Notes: generated by a model from the sequence alone, not told the origin. Positions 1 to 9,689 are shown, counted from the first letter of the stretch. The stretch: 64,000 bases of DNA from Sinomonas sp. ASV322 (GCF_030908245.1 NZ_JAVFJJ010000013.1:1-64000); one strand, 5' to 3'. Numbers and translations are program-made.

Positions 1-293
1 CTGATATGGAGTAGTCCGCTGTCAAGTGGGCATGGCGAGGCGCCGCCGGGAGGGAGTCCTGGCGGCGCCTCTGTGCTTCGCGTGGCGGGCGCCGGCGAGC
101 GTGTCGTTGGGCGACGCGCGGTCAGGCTGATATGCGCGGGTTGGCTACCGCAGGGCGGTGGTTCGGCTGGAGTCGGTCCGCGTGTCTAGGAGCGAACGTT
201 GGCCCCAGGAGGGGGTCTGTTCATAGTTGCGCCGCGGGTGGCTCCACGCGCTGCCGCCGGCACCTTGCGCCGTGGCGAAGCGGCCTTCGGGAG
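1..293. other. Noncoding flank of the IS110 element
   Basis: No convincing gene is seen downstream of the transposase. The stretch holds a perfect 11-bp inverted repeat (37-47 with 61-71, 13-nt loop) and the octamer CTGATATG twice (1-8 and 127-134). In the IS1111 branch of the IS110 family the long noncoding segment that encodes the bridge RNA lies 3' of the recombinase gene, so a guide RNA could sit here. The left end of the element is not visible and may lie outside the window. That this is IS-derived is inference from position. Confidence 0.4.
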
Positions 294-1388
294 TCAGTCG
301 TCGTCCATGACTGCCAGGGACCAGCACCAGCCGGCCAGCTCGCGGGCGACGGCGACGTTGGCCACGGTCGGGCGCTTGCGCCGCTCGAGGAACCGCACCC
401 ACCGGGCGTGCAGGCGCTGGTTGCCCTCGTCGCCGCGGGCCCGTGCCGCGGCCGGGGCGAGCTCCCACCGGTCCCGAAGGGTCTTCCCGACCGCGTAGCG
501 GGCACGGTGGTGCCAGGCGGCCTCGACCAGGAGGCGGCGGACGTGGGCGTTGCCGGTCTTGGTGATCGGCCCCTGCGCCCGGGACGCGCCCGAGGAATGC
601 TCGGACGGGGTCAGCCCGACGAAGGAGCCGATGGTGGCCCCGGTGAACCGGTGCCAGTCTCCGATCTCTACCGCGAGGGCGAACCCGGTCAGCGTGCTGA
701 CCCCGCGCAGGCAGCCCAGGCGGTGTACGGCCGGGGCGAACTCGCTGCCCGCAGCGAGCTCCTCGATCGCGCGGTCGAGCCGGTCGCGGCGGGCTTTGAC
801 CGTCAGCACGGCCTCGTAGTCGGAGTCGAACGCCATCCGGGTCGCCCTCGAGCCCAGCGCCGGGGCCGCGTCCCTGCGCAGCCACGTGTCATGGGCCCCG
901 GTCCAGGCATCGCCTCCGTCGTAGACGATCCCGTGCCGCAGCAGCAGCTTCGAGAGCCGGTGCCGGGCCCGCATCAGGTCCCCGCGGCAGTCCTCCCGCG
1001 CCCGCACCAGGTCACGCGCGGACTCCTGCTCCACGGTCGGGACCGCCACCGGGGTGACCTCGTCCAGGCGCAGCAGCCTCGCCAGGTGCACCGCGTCCCG
1101 GGCATCGGTCTTCACCCGGTCCCCCGACGGGCGCTGGAGCCGGGACGGGGCCGCAACCACGCACCTGACCCCCCGTGAGGTCAAGGCCCGCCAAAGCCCG
1201 AACCCCGTCGGGCCGGCCTCATAGACCACGGCGACCGGGCCTGGCAAGCAGGCCAGCCATGACCTGATCGCCTGCTCCGACGGGGCAAGCCTGGCCTGCA
1301 CCAGCTCGCCGGTCACGCCGTCGATCGCCGCCGCGGCAACCGAACGGGCGTGCACATCCAGCCCAACACTCGTACGCTCAATGAACAC
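294..1388 (-). CDS. IS110-family transposase (364 aa)
   Basis: Recombinase of an IS110-type insertion sequence. The N-terminal RuvC-like DEDD domain is visible: GLDVH with Asp11, then YEAGPTG and KTDARDA. The C-terminal Transposase_20 domain has the LTPSEHSSG and GPITKTGNAHVRR motifs that carry the family's catalytic serine. The length is typical for the family and the frame is intact. The start is GTG at 1388, because GGAGG lies 5 nt upstream; an in-frame ATG at 1484 would add 32 residues unlike the family. It lies just upstream of, and divergent from, the P-type ATPase, so the element may have landed in that promoter region. IS110 elements lack classical terminal inverted repeats, so its ends cannot be set here. 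Confidence 0.93.
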   Translation of the reverse strand: MFIERTSVGLDVHARSVAAAAIDGVTGELVQARLAPSEQAIRSWLACLPGPVAVVYEAGPTGFGLWRALTSRGVRCVVAAPSRLQRPSGDRVKTDARDAVHLARLLRLDEVTPVAVPTVEQESARDLVRAREDCRGDLMRARHRLSKLLLRHGIVYDGGDAWTGAHDTWLRRDAAPALGSRATRMAFDSDYEAVLTVKARRDRLDRAIEELAAGSEFAPAVHRLGCLRGVSTLTGFALAVEIGDWHRFTGATIGSFVGLTPSEHSSGASRAQGPITKTGNAHVRRLLVEAAWHHRARYAVGKTLRDRWELAPAAARARGDEGNQRLHARWVRFLERRKRPTVANVAVARELAGWCWSLAVMDDD

Positions 1389-1415
1389 CGGGGCCTCCCA
1401 CGCATGTCGGATAGG

Positions 1416-1437
1416 CCGGGCAGGGGACTCTGCCCGG
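1416..1437. repeat. 8-bp perfect inverted repeat before the transposase
   Basis: CCGGGCAG (1416-1423) and CTGCCCGG (1430-1437) flank a 6-nt loop, 28 bp upstream of the transposase GTG. It may be part of a structured end of the IS110 element or of its 5' untranslated RNA. Seen in sequence; the role is inferred. Confidence 0.5.
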
Positions 1438-1511
1438 TAACCCACGAATGTGCGTGAGCGAGGCCCCGGCCCGCAACCACTCACGAAGCGGAGCGGTCAC
1501 TCCATACCGTC

Positions 1512-1517
1512 TAGTGT
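1512..1517 (+). promoter_or_regulatory. Leaderless -10 box of the P-type ATPase
   Basis: TAGTGT ends 6 nt before the ATG at 1524 and no Shine-Dalgarno sequence is present, as expected for a leaderless actinobacterial transcript. Confidence 0.5.
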
Positions 1518-1523
1518 TGGCCC

Positions 1524-4133
1524 ATGGGGAATGAGGTGGGGACCAGTTCCACGATCGTCGAGCGCGGGCTGAGCGCCGACGAGGTAGCCCGGCGCGTAGC
1601 CGACGGCGCGACCAACGACGTGCCCCCTCGGGCCAGTCGCGGCACGTGGGAGATCGTGCGGGCGAACGTCTTCACGCGCATCAACGCGATCTTCGCGGTG
1701 CTCGCGGCCATCATCTTCTCCACGGGCTACCTCCTCGACGGGCTTTTCGCGGGCCTCATCGTCGCCAACAGCGTCGTCGGCATCGTCCAGGAGCTGCGTG
1801 CCAAACGCACGCTCGACCGGCTCGCGATCGTCGGGCAGGCCCGCCCGCGAGTGCGCCGCGACGGGCGCTCCGAGACCATTCCCCCGCATGAGATCGTCCT
1901 CGACGACGTGATCGAGCTCGGGCCCGGCGACCAGATCGTCGTCGACGGTCAGGTCCTCGCCGCGGATTCCCTCGAAATCGACGAATCGCTCCTCACGGGC
2001 GAATCCGATCCGATCATGAAGGGTCCGGACTCGACGGTGCTTTCCGGGAGCTTTGTCGTCTCGGGGACGGGCCTCTACCGCGCGACGAAGGTCGGCCGCG
2101 AGGCGTACGCCGCCCAGCTCGAGGATGAAGCGAGCAAGTTCACGCTCGTCAACTCGGAGCTCCGCAACGGCATCAACACGATCCTCAAGGTCATCACGTG
2201 GCTCCTGGTCCCGGCCGGGATCCTCTCCGTCTTCAACCAGCTCACCGGTCGGCAACCGCTTCCCGACGCCCTGCGCGGCATGGTCGCGGCGCTCGTTCCG
2301 ATGGTCCCCGAGGGCCTCATCCTCATGACGACGATCGCGTTCGCCGTCGGAGTCGTCCGCCTCGGGCGCCGCAACTGCCTCGTCAACGAGCTCTCCGCGA
2401 TCGAGGGGCTCGCGCGCGTCGACGTCGTGTGCGCAGACAAGACCGGGACGCTCACCGAGAACGCGATGGAGCTCGCCGAAGTGCGGCCCGTCGCCGCCCC
2501 AGCGAACGACGGCGCCGCCCACCTTGCGCTCGCGACGCAGGCCCTTTCGGCTCTGGCCGCAGCGGACCCTCGCCCGAACGCGAGCCTCCAGGCCATCGCT
2601 GAGGCGTTCCCCGCGTCTCCGGGCTGGCGGATCGGGACGACGCTCCCGTTTTCCTCCGCGCGCAAATATGGGGGCGCGAGCTTCGACGGTCACGGCACGT
2701 GGCTCCTCGGCGCACCGGATGTCCTCCTGCCTGCGGGGGCTGCGGCTCGCGACGAAGCCGAGGCTCTCGGTTCGCGGGGCGTGCGCGTCTTGCTTCTTGC
2801 GCGCGCGGAGCGGCTCGCCGCCGGTGGGCTCACGGGCCTCGGCGGCGGACCGGCGGGGGCGGGCTCCGCCGCCGGTGGGCTCACGGGCCTCGGGGGCGGA
2901 CCGGCGGGGGCGGGCTCCGCCGCCGACGGGCTCCCGCACGGCCCCGGCGGCGGACCCGCGGGGGCGGGCTCCACCGCCGCCGGGCTCCCGCACGGCCTCG
3001 GCGAGGCGAGCTCCGCCGTCGTCGGCCCCGCGGAGCCCGGCGTCGACCCGGTCGCGCTCGTCGTCCTCGAGCAGAAGGTGCGCGACGATGCCCGCGCGAC
3101 GCTCGACTACTTCGCGGCGCAGCGCGTCGCGGTCAAGGTCATCTCGGGGGACAACGCCGCGTCGGTCGGCGCTGTCGCGGGCCATCTGGGGCTCCCGGGC
3201 GCCGGCACCCCCGTCGACGCGCGGGACCTTCCGAACGACGACGCGCAGCTCGCGGGCGTCGTCGATGATCGGGCGGTGTTCGGCAGGGTAAGCCCCGCCC
3301 AGAAGCGGTCCATGGTGCGCGCGCTGCGATCGCGCGGACACACCGTCGCGATGACGGGCGACGGCGTCAACGACGTCCTCGCCCTCAAGGACGCGGACAT
3401 CGGCGTCGCGATGGGGGCCGGCTCCCCCGCCACGCGCGCTGTCGCGCAGATCGTGCTCCTCGACAACAAGTTCGCGACGCTGCCGCACGTGGTCGGCGAG
3501 GGCCGACGCGTGATCGGGAACATCGAACGAGTCGCGAACCTCTTCCTCACGAAGACGGTCTACTCCGTCCTTCTCGCGCTCATGGTCGGCGTGCCGGGAC
3601 TCATCGGCCTCGACGCCCTGCCGTACCCGTTCCTTCCACGGCACGTCACGATCACGGGATGGTTCACGATCGGCCTTCCCGCGTTCATCCTCTCGCTTGC
3701 GCCCAACCACGACCGCGCCCAGCCGGGGTTCGTGGGCCGCGTCATGCGGATGGCTATTCCCGCCGGGGTTGTCATCGCCGTCGCATCCTTCACGTGCTAC
3801 CTCGTGGTGCGCCCCTCGGTGGCGAGCGGCGACGCAACCCAGGTCCAGGCCAGCACGTCAGCGCTCATGACCCTCATCGCCATTGCCCTGTGGGTGCTCG
3901 CGATCGTAGCCCGACCGTACGAATGGTGGAAGGTGCTCCTGGTCGGCGCCATGATGGCGGCGTCCTTCGCGATGTTCGCCCTCCCGCTCACACAGAGGCT
4001 CTTCGAGCTCGATCCGGGCAGCGCGACCTCGACCTCGGCCGCGCTCGTCTGCGCCGCGGTGGGAATCGCCGTCATCGAGCTCGGCTGGTGGGTGGACGGC
4101 TGGCTGCGGCGGGCCAAGGCAACGCGGGCCTGA
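1524..4133 (+). CDS. P-type cation-translocating ATPase, CtpE-like (869 aa)
   Basis: Membrane ion pump driven by ATP. Domains in order: N-terminal cation ATPase segment with membrane helices (about 50-90), actuator domain with LLTGESD (about 156-162), helices with the PEGL ion-site motif (about 265), DKTGTLTEN with the phosphorylated Asp305, nucleotide-binding domain, the hinge [16 protein letters not shown], and five or six C-terminal helices. The PEGL motif rather than CPC or PEAL points to the CtpE group, whose mycobacterial member is a calcium transporter; the substrate here is therefore an inference. It is longer than the roughly 800 aa typical of that group because of a Gly/Pro/Ala-rich insertion at residues about 434-490. 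The start fits a leaderless mRNA. It converges with the CoA-transferase gene 34 bp away. Confidence 0.9.
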   Translation: MGNEVGTSSTIVERGLSADEVARRVADGATNDVPPRASRGTWEIVRANVFTRINAIFAVLAAIIFSTGYLLDGLFAGLIVANSVVGIVQELRAKRTLDRLAIVGQARPRVRRDGRSETIPPHEIVLDDVIELGPGDQIVVDGQVLAADSLEIDESLLTGESDPIMKGPDSTVLSGSFVVSGTGLYRATKVGREAYAAQLEDEASKFTLVNSELRNGINTILKVITWLLVPAGILSVFNQLTGRQPLPDALRGMVAALVPMVPEGLILMTTIAFAVGVVRLGRRNCLVNELSAIEGLARVDVVCADKTGTLTENAMELAEVRPVAAPANDGAAHLALATQALSALAAADPRPNASLQAIAEAFPASPGWRIGTTLPFSSARKYGGASFDGHGTWLLGAPDVLLPAGAAARDEAEALGSRGVRVLLLARAERLAAGGLTGLGGGPAGAGSAAGGLTGLGGGPAGAGSAADGLPHGPGGGPAGAGSTAAGLPHGLGEASSAVVGPAEPGVDPVALVVLEQKVRDDARATLDYFAAQRVAVKVISGDNAASVGAVAGHLGLPGAGTPVDARDLPNDDAQLAGVVDDRAVFGRVSPAQKRSMVRALRSRGHTVAMTGDGVNDVLALKDADIGVAMGAGSPATRAVAQIVLLDNKFATLPHVVGEGRRVIGNIERVANLFLTKTVYSVLLALMVGVPGLIGLDALPYPFLPRHVTITGWFTIGLPAFILSLAPNHDRAQPGFVGRVMRMAIPAGVVIAVASFTCYLVVRPSVASGDATQVQASTSALMTLIAIALWVLAIVARPYEWWKVLLVGAMMAASFAMFALPLTQRLFELDPGSATSTSAALVCAAVGIAVIELGWWVDGWLRRAKATRA
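2823..3001 (+). repeat. 51/54-bp in-frame tandem repeat in the ATPase
   Basis: Two nearly identical 51-bp units (from 2823 and 2874) are followed by a diverged 54-bp unit and a partial one. All stay in frame and encode [17 protein letters not shown]-type units inside the nucleotide-binding domain, between the [13 protein letters not shown] and [13 protein letters not shown] segments. It looks like a recent minisatellite expansion of a surface loop. Confidence 0.85.
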
Positions 4134-4167
4134 ACAGGAGCCGGCTGAACAGGAAGGGACGCGCGGC

Positions 4168-5547
4168 TCACGTCCGTGGGACCCACTCGAGCCCGGACGA
4201 ACCGTAGAGCTCGGGCGGATGCGGATACTCGAGCTGTTGGCCCGAGATCAGCAGCGGTGGCGGGACGAATTCGAGGTCGCCGTACGCGCTCGCGACACGG
4301 CGCTTCGGCACCGGCGGCTCCACCCGTCCGCCCCCGAACGCGGGCGGTGCGGCGCTCAGGAGCTGGTTGGCCGTCGCGACGAGGGAAAGGTGCGCGCTCC
4401 CGCCGACGCCGCGGCGCCTCGCGGCAAGGAGCGCGACCGCGGCCGCAGCCATGCCCATCCCGGTCGCGTGGTCGAGCGCCTGGACCGGCAGCGCTCCGGG
4501 GCGCCACGCGCCGTCGTGCGTCGCCCCGTAGAGGTGCGCGATCCCGCACGCGGCCTGGACGATGCTGTCGAAGCCCCGCCCGTCCGACCACGGCCCCGCG
4601 CTTCCCCACGCGTTGAGTGAGACGACCGCGAGGTGCGGGTAGTCCCTCCGCAAGGACGCGGCGTCGAGGCCGTAGCGGGCCAGCGCGCCGCGACGATACC
4701 CCAAGAACACCGCATCGGCTGTCGACGCGAGCTCGCGGATGCTCGCGAGCTGCCCCGCGTCCGTGAAGTCCGCGAGCGCGCTGCGCTTCGCGAAACCTGT
4801 GTCGAGATGCTGGTCGAGGAGCTCCGGGAGCTGCGGCGGGTCTACGCGCAGGACGTCGGCGCCGAGAGCTGCGAGCAGCCGGGTGGCGCTCGGCCCCGCG
4901 ATGACGCGCGTGAAATCGAGGATGCGGACGCCGTCCAGGGGCAAGTTCCCGTCCTGCGTCGCGGGGAGGGTGCGACGCGAGCTGACCGGGACCTCGTCGA
5001 GGGCGAACGTGATCCACGGTTCGGTCTCGGCAGCGAGGCCCATGGGCGAAGCGCCCCATTCATGACGGGTCCGGACGGCTGCCGCCACTCCGCCCGCGGC
5101 CCGCACCGTGGCCTCGACGTCGAGCGCTGTGCGTTCCCGCAGCGCGGCGTCGAGCTGGTCGGGCGCCGCGATGCCGAGCGCCGCGAGAAGCCGTGCGGCG
5201 TGGTGCGGATAGTTCGCATGGAGGCGCACCCACCCGTCCCGTGTGGAGTGGAACCCGGACATGGGCGCCCAGACTTTCGGCGGCGCGCCCGCAACGCGGA
5301 GATGGCGAATCGAGTCGAACGACGCCGCAACGAGGTCTGCCGACACGGTCACTTTGTGTCGTCGGTTCCGCGAGCGGACGACGGCGTCAAGCCCCTCAGC
5401 CAACGCGCCCACCGACCCGAGGGCGAGCGCTTCGACGTCGAGCACTCCGCCCCACCACGAGCGCGGGCCTTCCTACCAGTGCTCAGGATGGGGCCCAACC
5501 TCGACGATCGGCGCGAGCCACCGACGCAGCTCGAGCAGGTCCGTCAT
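4168..5547 (-). pseudogene. CaiB/BaiF family III CoA-transferase with in-frame amber codon
   Basis: Family III CoA-transferases move CoA between acyl-CoA and a carboxylic acid. The long open part (from ATG 5445, 425 aa) has the LDGVRILDFTRVIAGPSATRLLAALGAD signature at the start of a CaiB core and the usual DGRGFDSIVQAA segment. Reading upstream in the same frame past TAG at 5473-5475 gives residues that belong to the same protein: the missing N-terminus MTDLLELRRWLAP up to EHW, then the stop, then EGPRSWWGGVLDVE. The natural start is ATG 5547, with GAGGA 9 nt upstream. The gene is thus a full 459-codon frame interrupted once near codon 25. It may be a real nonsense mutation, a sequencing error, or a gene restarting at 5445, where I see no strong ribosome site. 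No matching pathway gene is adjacent. Confidence 0.75.
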
Positions 5548-5761
5548 CACCGTTCGTCCTCGTGCATGCGTCCAGACTGGACGCGCCCGACCACTGAGGC
5601 AAGCGGCCGGCACACCACGGAGCCTCTCGCCGAGCGTGCTAGATAGTGGTTGTATCCAATTCACGACGACTCCCCAAAACGGCTTCCTCGCCAAGCGAGG
5701 CAGTGCGGCGCTCACGATCTTTTTCGGCGCGCTTGCGGGCTCGAACCAGTAAGGAACTACG

Positions 5762-6049
5762 TTGACTCAGCCCCCTCACTACCAGGCGCCTGATGCCCCC
5801 GCCTTCACCCCCTACGATTGGCGCGTCGGAACCAACACCCTCGCCATCGTTTCGCTCATCGGCGCGTTCTTCATTCCAATCGTCGGCGTGATCACGGGAT
5901 TCATCGCGCTCGGCCAGATCAAGCGCACCGGGGAGAACGGCCGGGGACTGGCAATCGCTGGGATCATCATCGGCATTGCGGGCACGGTGCTCTGGAGCTT
6001 GGTCGTCGTCCTCAGCATCCTCGTCAGCCTCAGCACGACGACGTTCTGA
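5762..6049 (+). CDS. DUF4190-type small membrane protein (95 aa)
   Basis: Two membrane helices (about residues 25-47 and 63-90) are joined by the short loop ALGQIKRTGENGRGLAIAG, which is the hallmark of DUF4190 proteins of unknown function. The N-terminal 20 residues are Pro-rich. The start is TTG at 5762, chosen because AAGGAA lies 5 nt upstream and the frame has no better start. It diverges from the interrupted CoA-transferase; about 210 bp between them hold no gene. Confidence 0.75.
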   Translation: MTQPPHYQAPDAPAFTPYDWRVGTNTLAIVSLIGAFFIPIVGVITGFIALGQIKRTGENGRGLAIAGIIIGIAGTVLWSLVVVLSILVSLSTTTF

Positions 6050-6198
6050 TCGCACCGCCCTCCTGCCGCAGATGCTCCCGCAGAAGTCGCGAGCACGCGA
6101 AAGGGCCGGGCACCCAGCCCAGCCCTTCGCCGTCGTCCGCCCCCGCCGCAACCCGCCAGAACGGGCGACCCGTCAGAACGGCGCGGCGAGGCTCGGGA

Positions 6199-6603
6199 TC
6201 ACATGTTGTACTCGATCGCTCCACCCTGGTGCAGGCAGATGATGTTGCCATCCGGATCCGCGAACCACGAGGCTTGCTCGTCGCCCATGGAAGAGATGTG
6301 CCGTGCATCCGTCTTGAGGTCGGGCAGATCGTAATCCTCGAAGCGCACGCCGTGCGCTTCGAGATCCGCCATGGCGCGCTCGATGTCATCGACGTCGAAC
6401 GTCAAAGCGGTGTGGCCCGTGTGGACCGCTTGCGGGTCCACCATGAGGCCGAGCGATGCGGTTCCGTCCAGACCGAAGATTGTCATCCCGGTCGGGTCCT
6501 TGCCGCGGACAGGGAGCCCCAGCGCTCCCTCGTAGAATTCCCTGGCCCGGGCCTCGTCGGCCACTGTCAGGACTGTAGTTGTCGGGCGTGTTGCCAGATT
6601 CAT
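6199..6603 (-). CDS. VOC family (glyoxalase/bleomycin-resistance-like) protein (134 aa)
   Basis: Single vicinal-oxygen-chelate domain covering the whole protein: the strand pattern TTTVLTVADEARAREFYEGALGLP at the start and SWFADPDGNIICLHQ near the end are typical of dioxygenase or glyoxalase-like small proteins that bind a metal. The substrate cannot be told. GGAGGT precedes the ATG by 5 nt. It lies 37 bp downstream of paaZ on the same strand, so it may be read with it, although a link to phenylacetate degradation is only positional. Confidence 0.82.
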   Translation of the reverse strand: MNLATRPTTTVLTVADEARAREFYEGALGLPVRGKDPTGMTIFGLDGTASLGLMVDPQAVHTGHTALTFDVDDIERAMADLEAHGVRFEDYDLPDLKTDARHISSMGDEQASWFADPDGNIICLHQGGAIEYNM

Positions 6604-6639
6604 GGAGCACCTCCACGAGGGGAACTGACGCCATCAATT

Positions 6640-8772
6640 TTAGGCTGGCCATTCCTTCGCCACGAGGGTCAGGACATCGTAGGTTGCGACAATTTCGTCG
6701 TTCTGATTTTCGATGACGGCATCCCAGCTCACCTCGCCGTACTCGTCCGTGACGCGAGGAGTGATCTGCTTCGCCGTGAGGGTCACGCGGATCGAGTCCC
6801 CGGCCGGAACCGGGGTGAGGAAGCGCAGGTTCTCGAGGCCGTAGTTCGCGAGGACCGGCCCAGGCTCGGGCGAGACGAAGAGTCCGGCCGCCCAGCTCAC
6901 GAGCAGGTAGCCGTGCGCGACGATACCCGGGAAGAACGGATTCGCCGCCGCGGCTTCCTCGTTGGTGTGGGCGTAGAACTGGTCGCCTGTCTCGTTCGCG
7001 AACGCCGTGATGTCCTCGAGCGTCACTTGCCGCAGCTCGGAACGGACAGCATCGCCCACGCGGAGCTGGGCGAGAGGCTTCCGGAACGGGTGCGTCGCGG
7101 GATCCGAGGGGTCGGCAAGATGCCGGTCCGCGCCCTTGTGCCACACTCCCGTGACGGCCGTGAGCATGTTGGGCGAGCCCTGGATGGCCGTGCGCTGCAT
7201 GTGGTGCTTGACCGAGCGGATGCCGCCGAGCTCCTCGCCGCCGCCCGCACGCCCCGGACCGCCGTGCACGAGGTGCGGGACGGGCGATCCGTGGCCGGTC
7301 GAGGTGCGTGCGTCCTCGCGGTTGAGCACGAGCACGCGACCGTGGTGGGACGCGATCCCAAGCGTGAGGGCCTGGGCCGTGGCCGGATCGTTCGTGCACA
7401 CGGTCGCGACGAGCGATCCGGCGCCGAGCGCCGCGAGCTCGATGGCCTCGTCGATGGTCGAGTACCCGACCACCGAGGAGACCGGCCCGAATGCCTCCGT
7501 GCCGTGCAGGGCCGCGGCCCGCGCGTCGTCCCACGTGAGCACGACCGGTGACATGAACGCGCCGCCCTCGACGACCGCCTTCGAGCCACCCGCCGTCACA
7601 GCCTCGGGGGCGTCGAGCGAGCCCCACGCGATGTGGCCACCGGCCGCGACGAGCGACTCGACGGCGTCACGCACGTCGGCGAGCTGGGCCACCGACGCGA
7701 GGGCGCCCATCGTGACGCCGTCAGCGCGCGGATCCCCGATGACCACCTTCTCGGCGACGCGCGCGCCGATGGCCGCAACGACGTCGTCCACGATGTCCTG
7801 GGGCACGATCGTGCGGCGGATCGCCGTGCACTTCTGCCCCGCCTTGACCGTCATCTCGGTGACGACGGAGCGAACGAATGCGTCGAACTCGGGGGTTTCC
7901 GGCGCGGCGTCGGGCCCGAGGATCGCGGCGTTGAGCGAGTCCGTCTCGGAAGTGAAGCGCACCCCGCCGTGGACCACGTTCGGGTGGGACTTGAGAAGGT
8001 TCGCGGTCGTGGCCGAGCCCGTGAAGGAGACCATGTCGCGGTAGTCGAGCTCATCGAGGAGAGTTCGGGCGGAGCCGGAGATGAGTTGGAGCGAGCCCGC
8101 GGGGAGGATCCCGGACTCGATCATGAGCCGCACCACGGCCTCGGCCACGTAGCCGGTCGGGGTGGCGGGCTTGACGATCGTGGGGACGCCCGCGACGAAC
8201 GCCGGAGCGAACTTCTCGAGCATGCCCCACGCGGGGAAATTGAAGGCGTTGATCTGCACCGCGACGCCGGGGATGCGCGAGTAGATGTGCTCGCCGACGA
8301 ACGAACCGTCGCGGGACAGGACCTCCATGGGCCCGTCGACGATGACGTGGCTGTTGGGGAGTTCGCGCCGGCCCTTCGAGCCGAACGTGAAGAGGACGCC
8401 GATGCCGCCGTCGATGTCCACCATAGAATCGACCTTGGTTGCGCCCGTCTTGAACGACAGCTCGTAGAGCTCCTCGCGGCGGCCATTGAGGAACTGCGCA
8501 AGTTCCTTGAGCTTGAGGGCGCGCTCGTGGATCGTCAGCGCGCCAAGCCCGGCCTGCCCCACGGTACGGCCATGGCGGACGACGGCGGCAAGATCGAGCC
8601 CCTCGGTGCTCACCGCGGCGAGGGGCTCGCCCGTGCTCGCGTCGCGGACCTCGGCGAGCTTGCCCGCCGCGCCCTCGGCGGCCACGGCATCGTCCGAGGG
8701 TGTCCACCATGCGTCGAGCACGTAGCTCGGGACAATCGTGGCCTTCACTGGTGCTGCGGCGGCAGTGGTCAT
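6640..8772 (-). CDS. paaZ: Bifunctional oxepin-CoA hydrolase / semialdehyde dehydrogenase PaaZ (710 aa)
   Basis: Ring-opening enzyme of aerobic phenylacetate degradation: it hydrolyses oxepin-CoA and oxidises the resulting 3-oxo-5,6-dehydrosuberyl-CoA semialdehyde. An aldehyde dehydrogenase domain (about 1-525) carries the catalytic cysteine in GQKC at about 315; a C-terminal MaoC-like (R)-hydratase domain (about 570-705) has the TGDQFYAHT and GIVAHGYL motifs. The two-domain order and length match PaaZ. ATG 8772 is used because it begins MTTAAAAPVKATIVPSYVLD-like sequence with AAGGA 10 nt upstream; a longer frame from 8865 runs through the operator. A PaaR-like palindrome lies at 8830-8851. 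The downstream steps are encoded at 11.4-14.4 kb; the epoxidase subunits (paaABCDE) are not in the window. Confidence 0.93.
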   Translation of the reverse strand: MTTAAAAPVKATIVPSYVLDAWWTPSDDAVAAEGAAGKLAEVRDASTGEPLAAVSTEGLDLAAVVRHGRTVGQAGLGALTIHERALKLKELAQFLNGRREELYELSFKTGATKVDSMVDIDGGIGVLFTFGSKGRRELPNSHVIVDGPMEVLSRDGSFVGEHIYSRIPGVAVQINAFNFPAWGMLEKFAPAFVAGVPTIVKPATPTGYVAEAVVRLMIESGILPAGSLQLISGSARTLLDELDYRDMVSFTGSATTANLLKSHPNVVHGGVRFTSETDSLNAAILGPDAAPETPEFDAFVRSVVTEMTVKAGQKCTAIRRTIVPQDIVDDVVAAIGARVAEKVVIGDPRADGVTMGALASVAQLADVRDAVESLVAAGGHIAWGSLDAPEAVTAGGSKAVVEGGAFMSPVVLTWDDARAAALHGTEAFGPVSSVVGYSTIDEAIELAALGAGSLVATVCTNDPATAQALTLGIASHHGRVLVLNREDARTSTGHGSPVPHLVHGGPGRAGGGEELGGIRSVKHHMQRTAIQGSPNMLTAVTGVWHKGADRHLADPSDPATHPFRKPLAQLRVGDAVRSELRQVTLEDITAFANETGDQFYAHTNEEAAAANPFFPGIVAHGYLLVSWAAGLFVSPEPGPVLANYGLENLRFLTPVPAGDSIRVTLTAKQITPRVTDEYGEVSWDAVIENQNDEIVATYDVLTLVAKEWPA

Positions 8773-8829
8773 CGTCGACAGGTCCTTCCGATGCGGGGCT
8801 CGGGCCGAGGCCGGGTTCCAAGCGAAATT

Positions 8830-8851
8830 ACTGACCGGCCGTTCGGTAACG
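8830..8851. promoter_or_regulatory. PaaR-like operator upstream of paaZ
   Basis: The site contains ACCGGCCGTTCGGT inside a wider imperfect palindrome starting with ACTG. It fits the ACCGnnCGnnCGGT core reported for the TetR-family phenylacetate repressor PaaR of Corynebacterium. It lies 58 bp upstream of the paaZ ATG. The match is by eye from memory of that motif. Confidence 0.65.
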
Positions 8852-8895
8852 TGTCTAGGATACACAACGGTTGTCGGCTCCGCGAGGATTGGCCG

Positions 8896-9534
8896 TCAGG
8901 TCGTATGCACGGCAGCCCCGCTCGCGGGCGGGCCCGGATCGCGGTCGAACTTGAATCGGTCGACAATTCCGCTCACCAGGCGAATGAGCGGCAGGACCGG
9001 CAGGAGGAGCACCTCCAAGACTGACCGTACTGAATCCTCGAGGATGGACGACGGCAAATACCACTGGCGTCCGTAGCCGTCGGTCCCTGTGCCCAGAGCG
9101 GCAACACCAGCGAGCGTTGCGTGGGCCCCGAGATTGATCACTCCTGCCCAGAAGAACACCCAGCCGTCAAGGCTCACCGACGCCGCCAAAAGGAGCACCC
9201 ACGCTATCTCCGGACCGAAGACCCTCCATCGGATGGGGGCCAGCGCAGCGACCACAACGGCGCCCACCGCCAACTGCTGAGATTCCGGCCGATTGAGCCA
9301 GGCGATGAGCGCTTCAAGCCAATCGGAATCGTGCACACCAAGGAACGTCAATGTCCTTCGTGCCGCGTCCTCGGTTGCGAGTATGACGCGATTCGGCTCG
9401 GGATAATTCGCGAAGAACATGAGGAGTACACACAGCTCGACCACCTTCCCATAGGTTCGTCCCAGCGCCTCTTTGACCTTGTCTCCCAACACTTCCCCCA
9501 CGAGACCCATTCCGACCGCTACTGGCTCCGCCAT
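8896..9534 (-). CDS. Hypothetical membrane protein (212 aa)
   Basis: I do not recognise a family. The protein has about four hydrophobic stretches: VELCVLLMFFANYP (about 33-46), LAVGAVVVAALAPI and WVLLLAASVSLDGWVFFWAGVINL in the middle, and VLEVLLLPVLPLIRLVSGIV near the C-terminus, so it is probably an inner-membrane protein. The start at 9534 is preferred over an in-frame ATG at 9567 because GGGGGAGG immediately precedes it, although the spacing is short. It is codirectional with paaZ but ends only 124 bp before it, with the PaaR-like operator in between, so it is unlikely to share paaZ control. Confidence 0.55.
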   Translation of the reverse strand: MAEPVAVGMGLVGEVLGDKVKEALGRTYGKVVELCVLLMFFANYPEPNRVILATEDAARRTLTFLGVHDSDWLEALIAWLNRPESQQLAVGAVVVAALAPIRWRVFGPEIAWVLLLAASVSLDGWVFFWAGVINLGAHATLAGVAALGTGTDGYGRQWYLPSSILEDSVRSVLEVLLLPVLPLIRLVSGIVDRFKFDRDPGPPASGAAVHTT

Positions 9535-9683
9535 GTGCCTCCCCCTTCGCCGTGCATTTGCGAGCAACTACGGAGCACGCTAGTGGGCCGCTCCGATATT
9601 TCTGGCCACCCGAGATCTGCATGCCCCGAAGAGGGTCACTAAAAGCACTGCGCCGAACCTCGTCGGCCGAGAGCGCCGAGGCC

Positions 9684-9689
9684 TACCCT
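9684..9689 (+). promoter_or_regulatory. Leaderless -10 box of the GDSL hydrolase
   Basis: TACCCT ends 7 nt before the ATG at 9697; no ribosome binding site precedes the start. Confidence 0.5.

Noticed and set aside
132-1178. Long plus-strand frame over the transposase
   Set aside because: No recognisable domains; the minus strand encodes a complete IS110 recombinase with a proper ribosome site.
1497-3710. Long open frame antisense to the P-type ATPase
   Set aside because: High-GC shadow frame; the plus-strand protein has a full set of P-type motifs, and the antisense translation is charged low-complexity sequence.
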